Source: an uncultured Lachnospiraceae bacterium (lineage in GTDB: Bacteria; Bacillota; Clostridia; Lachnospirales; Lachnospiraceae). From it: 64,000 bases of DNA. The stretch is from assembly GCA_910589075.1 (NCBI GenBank), contig CAJUSK010000005.1:124001-188000 (forward strand), given 5' to 3'. Shown here in pieces: positions 25,405 to 33,984 of the stretch (its first letter is position 1; each line of letters opens with the position of its first letter). Below the pieces are notes generated by a model that saw only the letters and a list, made by a program, of their open reading frames with translations, made no database searches and was not told the origin of the DNA. Both the position numbers and the translations under genes were made by a program.

Positions 25405-26463
25405 TCACAGTTCTTCTCTCAGTCGTATTGTTTTTGCGGCTTTGCGTTTATTGGCATCCTGCATTGCAGCATAGTGTTTTCTTGTCGTGTTAACATCCTT
25501 ATGTCCAAGAACATCTGCCACCAGATAAATGTCTCCTGTTTCCTGATATAGAGTCGTACCATAGGTGCTTCTGAGCTTATGGGGAGTGATTTTTTTCAGT
25601 CCTGTTACCAGGGAAGCATATTTTTTTACCAGATTTTCCACAGCGCGGACGGTAATTCGCCGGTTCTGCAGAGACAAAAACAGTGCATTTTCATGTCCCG
25701 AATTGGGGATGGTATGTTTTCTCTGTTCCAGATAAGAGAGCAAAGCGCTTTCCACCTCTTCTCCAAAGTAAACTACATCTTCATAACCTCCTTTACGACG
25801 CACTTTAATGCCCATATTGTTAAAATCAACGTCTTCTATATTTAATCCAACACACTCGGAAACACGAATACCTGTTCCCAAAAGGAGTGTAAGCAATGCC
25901 AGATCCCTCACCTTCGTTTTTTCATGAAAACGCTGCTGATTTTTGGTCAGACTGGTGCCATCCTCAACCTGATCCAACAGGATCGCCACTTCATCAGGAT
26001 CCAGCCGGATAATTTCCTTTTCATGCAATTTGGGCATGGGAACAAGGGCTGCCGTGTCATTTTTGATCAGTTCACTACAAAAATAATAATGATAGAAACT
26101 TCTGAGTGAAGCCAGTTTCCGCGCTTTACCGCGTTCATTATTTGTAATTTCCTGCCCGTCCCGTATATACAGGGAGAGATATTCCATATATTCTTCAATA
26201 TCTTCTCTGCCGATTTCATCCAAAATAGACATGGGATAATCCACTATATCCATTTTTTTATAAACGCCATTGGTTTCGTGAAGAAATTCAAAAAACAGAC
26301 GTATATCATACGCGTAAGCAAGCCTTGTCCTTGCAGAAGTCTGATTTTCAATACCACGGAAAAAGCGCTTGCAGAAAGGCGGCAAGGTGGATAATACTTC
26401 GCGCATACGCAATATGTTCTTTTTATTTTCTTCTTCATGATAATTTTGCATTTGTTGTGCCAT
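25405..26463 (-). CDS. Tyrosine recombinase, XerC/XerD-like
   Basis: 352 residues. A SAM-like DNA-binding domain (~30-160) precedes the catalytic domain. Catalytic residues: Arg in GTGIRVSE, Lys in VRRKGG, His-x-x-Arg in HKLRSTYG, His in LGHKDVNTT and the Tyr nucleophile in RKHYAAM. It is larger than XerC/D (~300) because of an N-terminal extension and an insert near 105 (YIRDGQEITNNERG). No integrase-type element flanks it, so a housekeeping chromosome-resolution role is as likely as a mobile origin. It converges on the yneA-like gene and has a good promoter of its own. Confidence 0.88.
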   Translation of the reverse strand: MAQQMQNYHEEENKKNILRMREVLSTLPPFCKRFFRGIENQTSARTRLAYAYDIRLFFEFLHETNGVYKKMDIVDYPMSILDEIGREDIEEYMEYLSLYIRDGQEITNNERGKARKLASLRSFYHYYFCSELIKNDTAALVPMPKLHEKEIIRLDPDEVAILLDQVEDGTSLTKNQQRFHEKTKVRDLALLTLLLGTGIRVSECVGLNIEDVDFNNMGIKVRRKGGYEDVVYFGEEVESALLSYLEQRKHTIPNSGHENALFLSLQNRRITVRAVENLVKKYASLVTGLKKITPHKLRSTYGTTLYQETGDIYLVADVLGHKDVNTTRKHYAAMQDANKRKAAKTIRLREEL

Positions 26464-26510
26464 AATTTTTTTATTATTCCTTAGTAAGAGTTTTTGAATG
26501 ATTTATTTAT

Positions 26511-26539
26511 ATGATACTGTATATGGAAAAAAACGTCAA
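26511..26539 (-). promoter_or_regulatory. Promoter of the tyrosine recombinase
   Basis: On the minus strand TTGACG (26534-26539) and TATCAT (26511-26516) are separated by 17 bases, about 48 bases before the ATG. No LexA-type box is seen close by. Confidence 0.75.
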
Positions 26540-26612
26540 ATGTATGTGTAAACAGTTGTTGGAATTGGATTCGTTGTGATTTTATGAAAAAGTGAGAAGA
26601 TTGAAGTGATTT

Positions 26613-26650
26613 CCAACTATTCGCAAAAGAATAGTTTAACGAATAGTTGG
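26613..26650. repeat. Nested palindrome upstream of the recombinase
   Basis: CCAACTATTCG (26613-26623) is inverted at 26640-26650 (CGAATAGTTGG). Between them GAATAGTT (26629-26636) forms a second, inner pair with AACTATTC (26615-26622). One left arm can therefore pair with either of two right arms. It may be an operator for two bound dimers, a recombination site, or an alternative-fold RNA. Confidence 0.7.
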
Positions 26651-27069
26651 CTCCAAATCAAATGTTTTTACGTTTACATGCGTACTTTCTATTTACCGGC
26701 TACAGCCTGTATATACTGCCGCGATTCAGGCAGATATAGTTTCCCGGTCACAGGGATTGGGAAAATTTATTGTCCGTAGATACCTGTGACATTGTCAAAG
26801 GCTATTTTCAGAACATTTTGTGCACCGTTGAATTTTTGTCTGCAGTGGATGTTTCTGATGCCTGCATGAGCCCCCTGAATGCTTTCAGATGGCTTTCTGG
26901 CCGGGCTATGCTTGTGCCTGTCATCAATATATCTGTTTCCTGACCGGCTGCGTATATCAAAATGTGCAAGAGGACTTCGCCCTCTCCTGACTCTCCCGCA
27001 GTCGCCTTTTGCGGCTGTCAGGCAATTCGGATGTATAAAGTTTTTATGCATTTTTGTCAATATTTTTTT

Positions 27070-27108
27070 GTTATCATGTTTCTGATAACCGTAATTATAT
27101 GATATAAT
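27070..27108 (+). promoter_or_regulatory. Extended -10 promoter with operator-like hairpin
   Basis: TGATATAAT (27100-27108) is a perfect extended -10 element (TGnTATAAT). The -35 position carries no TTGACA match; instead it is occupied by an inverted repeat GTTATCA / TGATAAC (27070-27076 with 27083-27089), suggesting control by an activator or repressor. It lies 35 bases before the transglutaminase-like gene. Confidence 0.65.
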
Positions 27109-27142
27109 TGGCGTAATATCTTACAAATGGGGGAAAAGTACT

Positions 27143-28093
27143 ATGAAAAAAATGAAATGGGTTTCCGCACGAAAGATAAAAAAGATGTTGGCGGTGACTA
27201 CTGCAACGTGTATGCTTGTGGGATCATCTCTGACAGCATCCGCTGAAACAGTCGTTTGGGATTACAATTTTGGAGGACTTTGCTGTAAAGAAGCGGATGG
27301 CAGTCTGGCCGCCAATAAATGGGTGCTGGATGATTTTTCAGGGCTATGGTTCTATTTTGATGCTGACGGGCGGGTTATCTCATCCTATTTGAAACAACCT
27401 TGTCCGATTCTGACAGCCCCTGACGGTTCACTGTATGCAGACGAGAGGGTACGCAGCGCCACAGGACAGCCAGGACAGCAGCCCATATTCAGTGTGCCAA
27501 GTACACAAAAAGATATCCGTTATAAAGGGCTGCGTCAAATGCTGGATTCTATACCGCTCTATCCCGATGCAACTACCGGTTTGCCGGAGCTGGACGCAAT
27601 GCTGGATAATATTTTTGCTCAGATCATTACACCGGATATGGATACCCATGATAAACTCAAGGCATGCTATGATTATTTAATTCTCAATATAAAAGATGAA
27701 AGATACGAAGATGTGCCAGATATACCGTTTTCATATGAAATACCGGTTGGCCCTGATGCTATAGGCGCTTATAATGCTGCCTACGGAACGCTGATCATAA
27801 AAGCGGGCGTCTGCGATACATTCAGCATGACTTTTGCCGTGATGGCATGGAAGCTGGGTCTGCCGATGTATATGGTGGGCGGTTCCACCACCACAAGCGG
27901 AGGTGGATATACACCACATACATGGTGTCAGATGGATGGGCCTGACGGTACAGTGTATGTATTTGATCCCCACATTGATTATCTGATCACCCTGCGGGGA
28001 AATGGTACGCTGAGCAATGTCCGTTTCGGCCCCACGCAGGCACAGGTGGCAGGGAAATATGCAGAAAGAAAATATTTATTTGATTATAAATGA
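27143..28093 (+). CDS. Secreted transglutaminase-like protein
   Basis: 316 residues. A signal peptide ends near TASA/ET (residue ~34). A short choline-binding-like stretch (WVLDDFSGLWFYFDADGRV) follows at about 57-75. The C-terminal part is a transglutaminase-like papain fold with a plausible triad: Cys in AGVCDTFS, His in PHTWCQM and Asp in YVFDPHID. Such bacterial proteins act as wall or protein peptidases or cross-linkers; the substrate is unknown. GGGGGAAAAG lies before the start. The gene has its own promoter and faces a terminator at 28.2 kb. Confidence 0.82.
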   Translation: MKKMKWVSARKIKKMLAVTTATCMLVGSSLTASAETVVWDYNFGGLCCKEADGSLAANKWVLDDFSGLWFYFDADGRVISSYLKQPCPILTAPDGSLYADERVRSATGQPGQQPIFSVPSTQKDIRYKGLRQMLDSIPLYPDATTGLPELDAMLDNIFAQIITPDMDTHDKLKACYDYLILNIKDERYEDVPDIPFSYEIPVGPDAIGAYNAAYGTLIIKAGVCDTFSMTFAVMAWKLGLPMYMVGGSTTTSGGGYTPHTWCQMDGPDGTVYVFDPHIDYLITLRGNGTLSNVRFGPTQAQVAGKYAERKYLFDYK

Positions 28094-28159
28094 TTTTCAG
28101 CCCGACAAACACTGCTGCCAGCCGATGCGTACACTTTAAAGGGGCTGTAAAACTACTCA

Positions 28160-28200
28160 AACAACAGAAAGCATACTATGCGAACTTTCTGTTGTCATGA
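28160..28200 (-). repeat. Short hairpin repeat, copy A
   Basis: ACAACAGAAAG (28161-28171) pairs perfectly with CTTTCTGTTGT. The core reads TTCGCATAGTATG on the minus strand. It differs from the 45.9-kb copy by a paired T-to-C/A-to-G change that keeps the stem. Confidence 0.85.
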
Positions 28201-28239
28201 ACAATAAAAAACACACTATGCGAACTTCCTATTGTCATA
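28201..28239 (-). repeat. Short hairpin repeat, copy B (degenerate)
   Basis: Directly follows copy A in the same orientation. Ends ACAATA and TATTGT and the core GCGAACTT are kept, but the inner stem has mismatches. Confidence 0.75.
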
Positions 28240-28244
28240 AATAG

Positions 28245-28283
28245 AAAAATCGCTGAGGTCGTGAGGCTTCAGCGATTTTTTTT
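28245..28283. terminator. Bidirectional terminator between convergent genes
   Basis: A 12-bp stem AAAAATCGCTGA / TCAGCGATTTTT (28245-28256 with 28269-28280) continues into a T-run on the plus strand; the A-run on the left gives a U-run for the minus strand. It separates the transglutaminase-like gene (+) from dtd (-). Confidence 0.92.
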
Positions 28284-28300
28284 GTATAATTAATCAACTG

Positions 28301-28756
28301 TCAGGATTTCACAATCTCGTCTGAATCCAGTACAATCGTAAAAGGTCCGTCATTTACCAGACTTACCTTCATTTCTGCGCCGAATTCTCCATGCCGGACA
28401 GAGGGGCATTCCTGTTTGCAGAGAGAAATCATATATTCGTACAATGCATTGGCATGCCGGGGACTGCCGGCTCTGATAAAACTGGGCCGGTTTCCCTTGC
28501 GGCAGTCAGCGTACAGGGTGAACTGCGAAATGATGAGTATTTCTCCCTGTACATCCTGCAAAGACAGATTGGTTTTGCCTGCCATATCTTCAAAAATACG
28601 CAGATGGAGCATTTTCTGTACCATTTTTTCCACGACGGATTCTGTATCCGAATCACTTATGCCCACGAGGACTACATAGCCTTTTCCAATGGCTCCTATG
28701 ATTTCTTCGCCCACGGAGACATTTCCTTTTGTTACCCGTTGAATCACCAAACGCAT
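28301..28756 (-). CDS. dtd: D-aminoacyl-tRNA deacylase
   Basis: 151 residues, standard. DTD hydrolyses D-aminoacyl (and glycyl) esters from tRNA. Signatures: MRLVIQRVTKGNVSV, SQFTLYADCRKGNRPSF (the SQFTL motif) and the Gly-cisPro-type loop in NDGPFTIVL. It lies 14 bases after the AI-2E family gene, so the two are co-transcribed. AAAGGAA precedes the start. Confidence 0.95.
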   Translation of the reverse strand: MRLVIQRVTKGNVSVGEEIIGAIGKGYVVLVGISDSDTESVVEKMVQKMLHLRIFEDMAGKTNLSLQDVQGEILIISQFTLYADCRKGNRPSFIRAGSPRHANALYEYMISLCKQECPSVRHGEFGAEMKVSLVNDGPFTIVLDSDEIVKS

Positions 28757-28770
28757 ATGAGTTGTTCCTT

Positions 28771-30177
28771 TCAGCTTTTCTTACCGTTGTCGGAATGTTC
28801 CTGCTGCTCTTCCGCTGCCGGTGAAGAATTCTTTTTTCTCCTCTTCAGAAGAAGCCAGGAATCACCAAAGCCGATTCTGTTTTCTTCTGTTTCCGGTTTC
28901 CGGTCGGCTACGGTTTCATTCTGAATCAGTACACCACCCTGACCGATGCTGAATACATGAATATATTTCTCGGTGGAAACCGGAAGATTCTTTTCTTCCA
29001 GTCTGCGGTGGGTAATGGCCTTAATACCGGCATAAATAACAGCAAAAACAGGTACACCGATCACCATCCCCAGGATGCCAAACAACCCTCCAAAAAAAGT
29101 AATGGAAAAGATAACCCAGAAGCTGTTCAGGCCTGTGGAATCCCCCAGAATTTTGGGTCCCAGTATATTGCCGTCAAACTGCTGCAGAACCAGAATAAAG
29201 ATAATGAAATACAGGCACTGGGTGGGGTCCACCATCAAAATCAGAATGGCGCTGGGAATAGCGCCCATGTAAGGGCCAAAAAACGGTATCACATTTGTCA
29301 CACCAATAATGACACTGATCAGTACCGGATATGGCGTTCCCATCAGATTCGTCCCAAAATAGCAGATAATACCGATTATAATGGAATCCACAATTTTGCC
29401 GCTGACAAAGCCGATAAAGGTTTTGTGGATAAAACGGATATTGGAAACAAACACATTGGCGGTTTCCGTATTGAACATGGAATAAATAATTTTCTTCCCC
29501 TGGCCTGCAAAGGTTTCTTTTCCATCCAGAAGATAAATGGAAATAATAAAACCGATTAACAGGTTCCACAATGCCTTTGCAATGCCGATCACATTGCCGA
29601 TCAGACCGGTGGAAACCGTGCGTACCACCGCATTGGCCTGTGGGATCAGATCAGAAGTAACCCATGTTTCCAGTTTGGGAGAATACCGGTTTAAAAGTTC
29701 CGTAACCGTTTTTTCCAGATCCCGGTTGCTGTCAAAAATACTGACAATCCATTCGTTCAGATTTTGTATATAATAGGGGAACTGCTGAATAATGCTTCGT
29801 ATACTGTCGACAAGCTGCCGGATAACAACCGAAAAAAAGCAATATAAAAATATCGAAACCAGAAACAGCGTAATCAGTATCCCAAGTTTCCGGATGCGTT
29901 TTTTTGTTTTTGTACTTAAATTTTTCCGCTCTGTGTGAGTTATGGATGAAAAAGCCGGATACAGAAATTTTCTTTCAATATGGTTCAGTACCGGAGCCAG
30001 CAGGTAAGCCAGGACAAATCCATCCACAACCGGCATGATAATGTTAAAGACAAAGAAAAAACCGTCCCATAGTTTACTGCTGTGGAACAGCAGATAATAA
30101 AAACATATACTTGCACTGATCACAAGAAATGCGGTAATCCCCCAGTTTAAATATTTTTTATCCCATCGAAAATTCAT
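28771..30177 (-). CDS. AI-2E family membrane transporter
   Basis: 468 residues with about eight membrane segments; the family (PF01594) includes TqsA and Na+/Li+:H+ exchangers, so the substrate is uncertain. Typical are KIVDSIIIGIICYFG, GVTNVIPFFGPYMGAIPSAIL and GNILGPKILGDSTGLNSFWVIFSI, of which PFFGPYMGAIP is the clearest. The Ser/Glu-rich hydrophilic C-terminal tail (~80 residues) is longer than usual. A weak ribosome site precedes the ATG. Downstream is dtd. Confidence 0.85.
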   Translation of the reverse strand: MNFRWDKKYLNWGITAFLVISASICFYYLLFHSSKLWDGFFFVFNIIMPVVDGFVLAYLLAPVLNHIERKFLYPAFSSITHTERKNLSTKTKKRIRKLGILITLFLVSIFLYCFFSVVIRQLVDSIRSIIQQFPYYIQNLNEWIVSIFDSNRDLEKTVTELLNRYSPKLETWVTSDLIPQANAVVRTVSTGLIGNVIGIAKALWNLLIGFIISIYLLDGKETFAGQGKKIIYSMFNTETANVFVSNIRFIHKTFIGFVSGKIVDSIIIGIICYFGTNLMGTPYPVLISVIIGVTNVIPFFGPYMGAIPSAILILMVDPTQCLYFIIFILVLQQFDGNILGPKILGDSTGLNSFWVIFSITFFGGLFGILGMVIGVPVFAVIYAGIKAITHRRLEEKNLPVSTEKYIHVFSIGQGGVLIQNETVADRKPETEENRIGFGDSWLLLKRRKKNSSPAAEEQQEHSDNGKKS

Positions 30178-30215
30178 GGCATCTCTCTCTTTTCTGTTTT
30201 CTATAAAATAAGGGG

Positions 30216-31394
30216 TTAATGATGGAACAGTCTGAACCCGGTAAATGCCATTGCCATATGATATTTGTTACAACATGCAATCACATCGTCATCCCGGACA
30301 GAGCCGCCCGGCTGGGCAATATATTGTACACCGCTCTTTTTTGCCCGCTCTATATTGTCACTGAAAGGGAAAAATGCATCTGAAGCCAGTGCCACCTCTT
30401 TCATCTGATCCAGCCAGGCGCGCTTCTCCTGGACTGTAAATACGTCTGGTTTTTCCGTAAAGACACGTTGCCATGCGCCTTCTGCCAGCACATCCATCCA
30501 TTCCTCTCCGATATAATTATCGATGGCATTGTCCCGGTCTGCCCGTTTGATATGTTCCACAAAGGGTAGATTGAGCACTTTGGGACACTGGCGAAGCAGC
30601 CAGTTATCTGCTTTCTGCCCCGCCAGGCGCGTACAGTGCACTCTGGACTGCTGTCCGGCACCGATACCGATCGCCTGCCCGCCTTTGGCATAGCAGACAG
30701 AATTGGATTGGGTATATTTCAGTGTAATCAATGCAATCAACAAATCAATACGGGCAGATTCAGGAATTTCCCGATTGGTTGTGACAATATTGGAAAGGCA
30801 GTTTTCATCAATTTTCAGTTCGTTCCGCCCCTGCTCGAATGTAATGCCAAACACTTCTTTGGTTTCCAAAGGGGCAGGTACATAGGAAGGATCTATTTCG
30901 ATCACATTATAGTTTCCGTTCTTTTTTGCCTTTAACAGTTCCAGGGCTTCCGGTTCATAGCCGGGGGCAATCACGCCGTCAGATACCTCCCGCTTGATGA
31001 GCCGGGCAGTTGATACATCACAAATGTCTGACAGGCTGATAAAATCTCCAAAGGAAGACATCCTGTCGGCGCCCCGCGCTCTTGCATAGGCGCTGGCCAG
31101 AGGAGATAAATCGCCCAGATCATCCACCCAGTAAATTTTTGCCAGTGTGTCTGACAGGGGCAGCCCCACTGCTGCACCTGCAGGCGATACATGCTTAAAG
31201 GAAGCCGCTGCCGGAAGGCCCATGGCTTCTTTCAGCTCTGTAACAAGCTGCCATCCGTTAAAGGCATCCAGAAAATTGATATATCCCGGTTTACCGCATA
31301 AAACGCGTATCGGCAGGTCAGCGCCGTTTTTCATAAAAATCCTGGACGGTTTCTGATTGGGGTTACATCCATATTTTAATTCCAGTTCATTCAT
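30216..31394 (-). CDS. purH: AICAR transformylase (PurH C-terminal domain only)
   Basis: 392 residues. It matches only the formyltransferase part of bifunctional PurH, which adds the formyl group from 10-formyl-THF to AICAR. The catalytic Lys-His motif appears as FKHVSPAGAAVG (the FKHVSPAG block); NSVCYAKGGQAIGIGAGQQSR and PFSDNIERAKKSGV are also typical. The N-terminal IMP cyclohydrolase domain of ordinary PurH is absent; that activity is probably supplied by the gene 48 bases upstream. The ATG at 31394 has AGGAAAC; an upstream in-frame start does not. Confidence 0.9.
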   Translation of the reverse strand: MNELELKYGCNPNQKPSRIFMKNGADLPIRVLCGKPGYINFLDAFNGWQLVTELKEAMGLPAAASFKHVSPAGAAVGLPLSDTLAKIYWVDDLGDLSPLASAYARARGADRMSSFGDFISLSDICDVSTARLIKREVSDGVIAPGYEPEALELLKAKKNGNYNVIEIDPSYVPAPLETKEVFGITFEQGRNELKIDENCLSNIVTTNREIPESARIDLLIALITLKYTQSNSVCYAKGGQAIGIGAGQQSRVHCTRLAGQKADNWLLRQCPKVLNLPFVEHIKRADRDNAIDNYIGEEWMDVLAEGAWQRVFTEKPDVFTVQEKRAWLDQMKEVALASDAFFPFSDNIERAKKSGVQYIAQPGGSVRDDDVIACCNKYHMAMAFTGFRLFHH

Positions 31395-31442
31395 TCTTAC
31401 GTTTCCTTTCCTGTGATTCACTGTTTCTTTGGTTTGTATCGT

Positions 31443-32159
31443 TTATTCTTTATTTTTATTCACGATCCGCGTTTCAAAGTGACCGTTCCGAACGTCGATA
31501 TAACGGACGAAAAGAGAAACTTTATTGTCTTCATTGAGATGGTTCCATAAAAGATTGGTAAAACTGTCAATATCCTCTCCGATTTCCACCAGTTTGGGTT
31601 CTCCTTCGAAGCTGGGAAGGGGATTTCCGTCTCCCATATACGTATGGATAAAATGGCCTTCTCCGGCCGCCGGATTTTCATATGCAAATGTGTATCGGCT
31701 GCAGGAAGCAGGGTCGCCGTCATTGCTCTTAATAATAGACATCGCATAATTATACATCCCATCCTCAATATGCAGAATGCCGGAGATACGAGGGGTATAA
31801 TTGGGTGCGTCCGGTTCAAAGGTCCGGCTGCGCAGTGACTGCTCAAATGTAAGCTGTCTGTCCATGCCTTCATAAATGGTATCCGTCTGGTCGCCGTTGG
31901 TGACGATGGTTTTATTGCCCAGCACCCGCACCGGCGCATAGATAATCAGGCTGGGATCCGTGAGTTTGGATTCATCAAAAGCCTGTGTGCGGATCCCGTC
32001 CCCGTCTTCCACAAAAATGCGGTTTCTGCTGTTTTCACTTCTGCCCATAATAAAATATGCTGTTACTGCAAAATTTCCATCCGGTGATTTGCCGATGACA
32101 ATCCCCCGTCCGGGATACGTATTGGATGATAATTCCGTTCCTATATCTGCTCTCTTCAT
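31443..32159 (-). CDS. purO: IMP cyclohydrolase, PurO-like
   Basis: 238 residues. The sequence (ELSSNTYPGRGIVIGKSPDG, YFIMGRSENSRNRIF, ISGILHIEDGMYNYAMSI) resembles the archaeal-type IMP cyclohydrolase family PF07826, which closes the last ring of IMP and is unrelated to PurH. It sits directly upstream of the transformylase-only purH, so together they do the last two steps of IMP synthesis. The start at 32159 is preceded by GGAG six bases away; the frame opens earlier (32264), but that part runs through a short hairpin repeat. Assignment is by recalled family pattern. Confidence 0.82.
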   Translation of the reverse strand: MKRADIGTELSSNTYPGRGIVIGKSPDGNFAVTAYFIMGRSENSRNRIFVEDGDGIRTQAFDESKLTDPSLIIYAPVRVLGNKTIVTNGDQTDTIYEGMDRQLTFEQSLRSRTFEPDAPNYTPRISGILHIEDGMYNYAMSIIKSNDGDPASCSRYTFAYENPAAGEGHFIHTYMGDGNPLPSFEGEPKLVEIGEDIDSFTNLLWNHLNEDNKVSLFVRYIDVRNGHFETRIVNKNKE

Positions 32160-32200
32160 ATCAATCTCCATTCCGCCGCCTTTGACTGACGGCTCAAATT

Positions 32201-32240
32201 TATGACAACAGAAAGTTTGCAAAGCATGACTTTCGATTGT
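32201..32240 (+). repeat. Short hairpin repeat, copy F
   Basis: TATGACAACAGAAAG, core TTTGCAAAGCATGA, then CTTTCGATTGT. The stem has one mismatch. It lies in the gap between the NhaC gene and the PurO-like gene. Confidence 0.8.
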
Positions 32241-32276
32241 TTTTTCTTCTGTTGTTTCTTCCATTTAGCTGCTGTA

Positions 32277-33830
32277 TTATTTAATCTGGCTGTAATCTAT
32301 TCTGGTTTTCCATTTTACGGAAATTACGAAAAGAACCAGTATGAGCAGCGCCAGTGTGGCCAGTACGGACAATATTCCATTGCCCAGTATGCCCATCAGC
32401 ACATACCCCACAGCGCAGCAGCCTGCGGCGACGCCGGCATAGACCACCTGTGTGGACACATGGTCGATATGGTTACAGGAAGCGCCTGTGGAAGATAAAA
32501 TGGTCGTATCGGATATGGGGGAAATATGATCCCCGAACACAGCACCTGCCAGAATGGATCCAAGTACAGGCATAATCAGATGCTGTGTACCGGATGGCGT
32601 ACAGATTGCCGCGCCAATGGGAATCAGCAGCGCCATGGTCCCCCAGGATGTACCGGTGGCAAATCCCAGAAAAGAAGCCACAAGGAATGTAATGGCCGGC
32701 AGGACAAATACCGGAAAACTGCTGTTATTGACCAGATTTCCTACAAAACCGCCTGTATTGAGATATTCTGCGCTGCAGATACCGCCGATGGACCAGGCCA
32801 GGATTAATATGGTAAATGCCGGCACCATGGATTTGATGCCTTCTGTAATACCCTCCATAAAGGAGCGGAAAGAAATAACCCGTCTGGGAACAAACAGGAA
32901 AAACGCTACAACCAACGCTATAAAACTTCCCAGGACAAGAGACAGGGAAGAATCACAGTTTCCGAAAGATTCCGTAAAGCTGCAGCCGCCGCCAAAGGCA
33001 CCGCCCGTATAGGCCATGGCCATTATGGTAGCCGCAATCAGTACCAGAATCGGAATAATCAGATCATATACCTTACCTTTCCCGGATACTTCCGAATTCT
33101 GCACTTCGTCTGATTTGATCTCACCGTTTCCTGAAAACAGATCGCCATGTTCGATTGCATTTTTTTCAAATTTTCCCATGGGTCCAAAATTCAGATTGGT
33201 TACACAGATAATCAGAATCATGGCGATGGTGGTAATGGCATATAAGTTATAGGGAATCAGCCTGACAAAAGTGGACATTCCGTTGCCCACACCGGCTTCT
33301 TCGATATAGGTGGCCACAGAGGCACCCCAGCTTGACACGGGTGCAATGATGCAGACAGGCGCTGCCGTAGCGTCCAGGAGATAGGCAAGTTTCGCTCTGG
33401 AAATACGGTGCTTGTCCGTAACCGGACGCATAACCGTACCGACTGAAAGGCAGTTAAAATAATCATCAATAAAAATCAGACATCCCAGGGCACAGGTTGC
33501 GAGCGATGCGCCCTTTCTGGTTTTGATTCTCTGTACGGCCCAGTTTCCATAGGCAGCGGAACCGCCCGCCCGTGTGATAACCACCACCAGCGCGCCCAAA
33601 AGCCCCAGGAAAATCAGAATATTGACATTACCGCTCATACGGTCTCCCATGACGGTAAAAGTATTCATGATCATTCCCACAGGGTTTCCGTAGCTGTATA
33701 TCAGCGCACCTGTCAGGATTCCGATTATCAGAGAAGAAATTACTTCTTTGGTAATCAGTGCCAGAATTATGGCTACAAGCGGCGGAACGACTGACAGCCA
33801 GCCATAATTCATCTGAGATAATGCTTCCAT
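32277..33830 (-). CDS. NhaC-family Na+/H+ antiporter
   Basis: 517 residues, 11-12 membrane segments. Family blocks: FIDDYFNCLSVGTVMRPVTDKHRISRAKLAYLLDATAAP (core DYFNCLSVGTVMRP), FATGTSWGTMALLIPIG and GDHISPISDTTILSSTGA. It exchanges sodium or an organic cation for protons, or imports a small solute. The ATG at 33830 has GAGGG; an upstream start lacks one. A promoter lies 35 bases upstream. Between this gene and the PurO-like gene is copy F of the short repeat. Confidence 0.88.
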   Translation of the reverse strand: MEALSQMNYGWLSVVPPLVAIILALITKEVISSLIIGILTGALIYSYGNPVGMIMNTFTVMGDRMSGNVNILIFLGLLGALVVVITRAGGSAAYGNWAVQRIKTRKGASLATCALGCLIFIDDYFNCLSVGTVMRPVTDKHRISRAKLAYLLDATAAPVCIIAPVSSWGASVATYIEEAGVGNGMSTFVRLIPYNLYAITTIAMILIICVTNLNFGPMGKFEKNAIEHGDLFSGNGEIKSDEVQNSEVSGKGKVYDLIIPILVLIAATIMAMAYTGGAFGGGCSFTESFGNCDSSLSLVLGSFIALVVAFFLFVPRRVISFRSFMEGITEGIKSMVPAFTILILAWSIGGICSAEYLNTGGFVGNLVNNSSFPVFVLPAITFLVASFLGFATGTSWGTMALLIPIGAAICTPSGTQHLIMPVLGSILAGAVFGDHISPISDTTILSSTGASCNHIDHVSTQVVYAGVAAGCCAVGYVLMGILGNGILSVLATLALLILVLFVISVKWKTRIDYSQIK

Positions 33831-33864
33831 TTCTTTTCCCTCATCTTTCTGTATTGTTTTATAC

Positions 33865-33893
33865 ATTATAATAAAACAGGAAGAGGTTTTCAA
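33865..33893 (-). promoter_or_regulatory. NhaC-gene promoter inside a terminator
   Basis: On the minus strand TTGAAA (33888-33893) and TATAAT (33865-33870) are separated by exactly 17 bases. The -35 box spans the loop and flanking stem of the terminator at 33879-33901. Confidence 0.82.
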
Positions 33894-33901
33894 CCTCTTC
33901 C
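33879..33901 (-). terminator. Terminator of the kinase/MFS transcription unit
   Basis: A perfect 10-bp stem GGAAGAGGTT / AACCTCTTCC with a three-base loop, followed on the minus strand by CTGTTTTATTAT. It ends the transcript of the MFS gene. Confidence 0.8.
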
Positions 33902-33908
33902 ACTCTGT

Positions 33909-33947
33909 TCATGAAAATAGAAGTTCGCAAAGCGTATTTTCGATTGT
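33909..33947 (+). repeat. Short hairpin repeat, copy E
   Basis: TCATGAAAATAGAAG, core TTCGCAAAGCGTA, then TTTTCGATTGT. Partly degenerate stem. It lies between the MFS gene and its terminator. Confidence 0.75.
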
Positions 33948-33984
33948 TTTTCTTATACAGGCGTTGTGATGCATTTCCTGTGCT

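Larger units (their letters stand above)
26464..27142. other. 679-base gap with regulatory signals, no clear gene
   Basis: The left part holds the recombinase promoter (26511-26539) and a nested palindrome (26613-26650). The middle (about 26690-27040) has coding-like base composition and a 97-codon frame on the minus strand ending at 26767, but no ribosome site, no recognisable motif and an unusual composition; it may be a decayed gene fragment. The right end carries a hairpin and a -10 box for the transglutaminase-like gene. I see no tRNA or known RNA element. Confidence 0.5.

Noticed and set aside
26613..26650. dif site for XerC/XerD
   Set aside because: Sequence and arm length do not fit the Firmicutes dif pattern that I know.
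26767..27060. 97-codon minus-strand frame in the large gap
   Set aside because: No ribosome site, no recognisable domain and unusual composition; possible transposase remnant considered but no motif supports it.
32160..32264. N-terminal extension of the PurO-like protein
   Set aside because: The extension is translated through a dispersed hairpin repeat and lacks a ribosome site.
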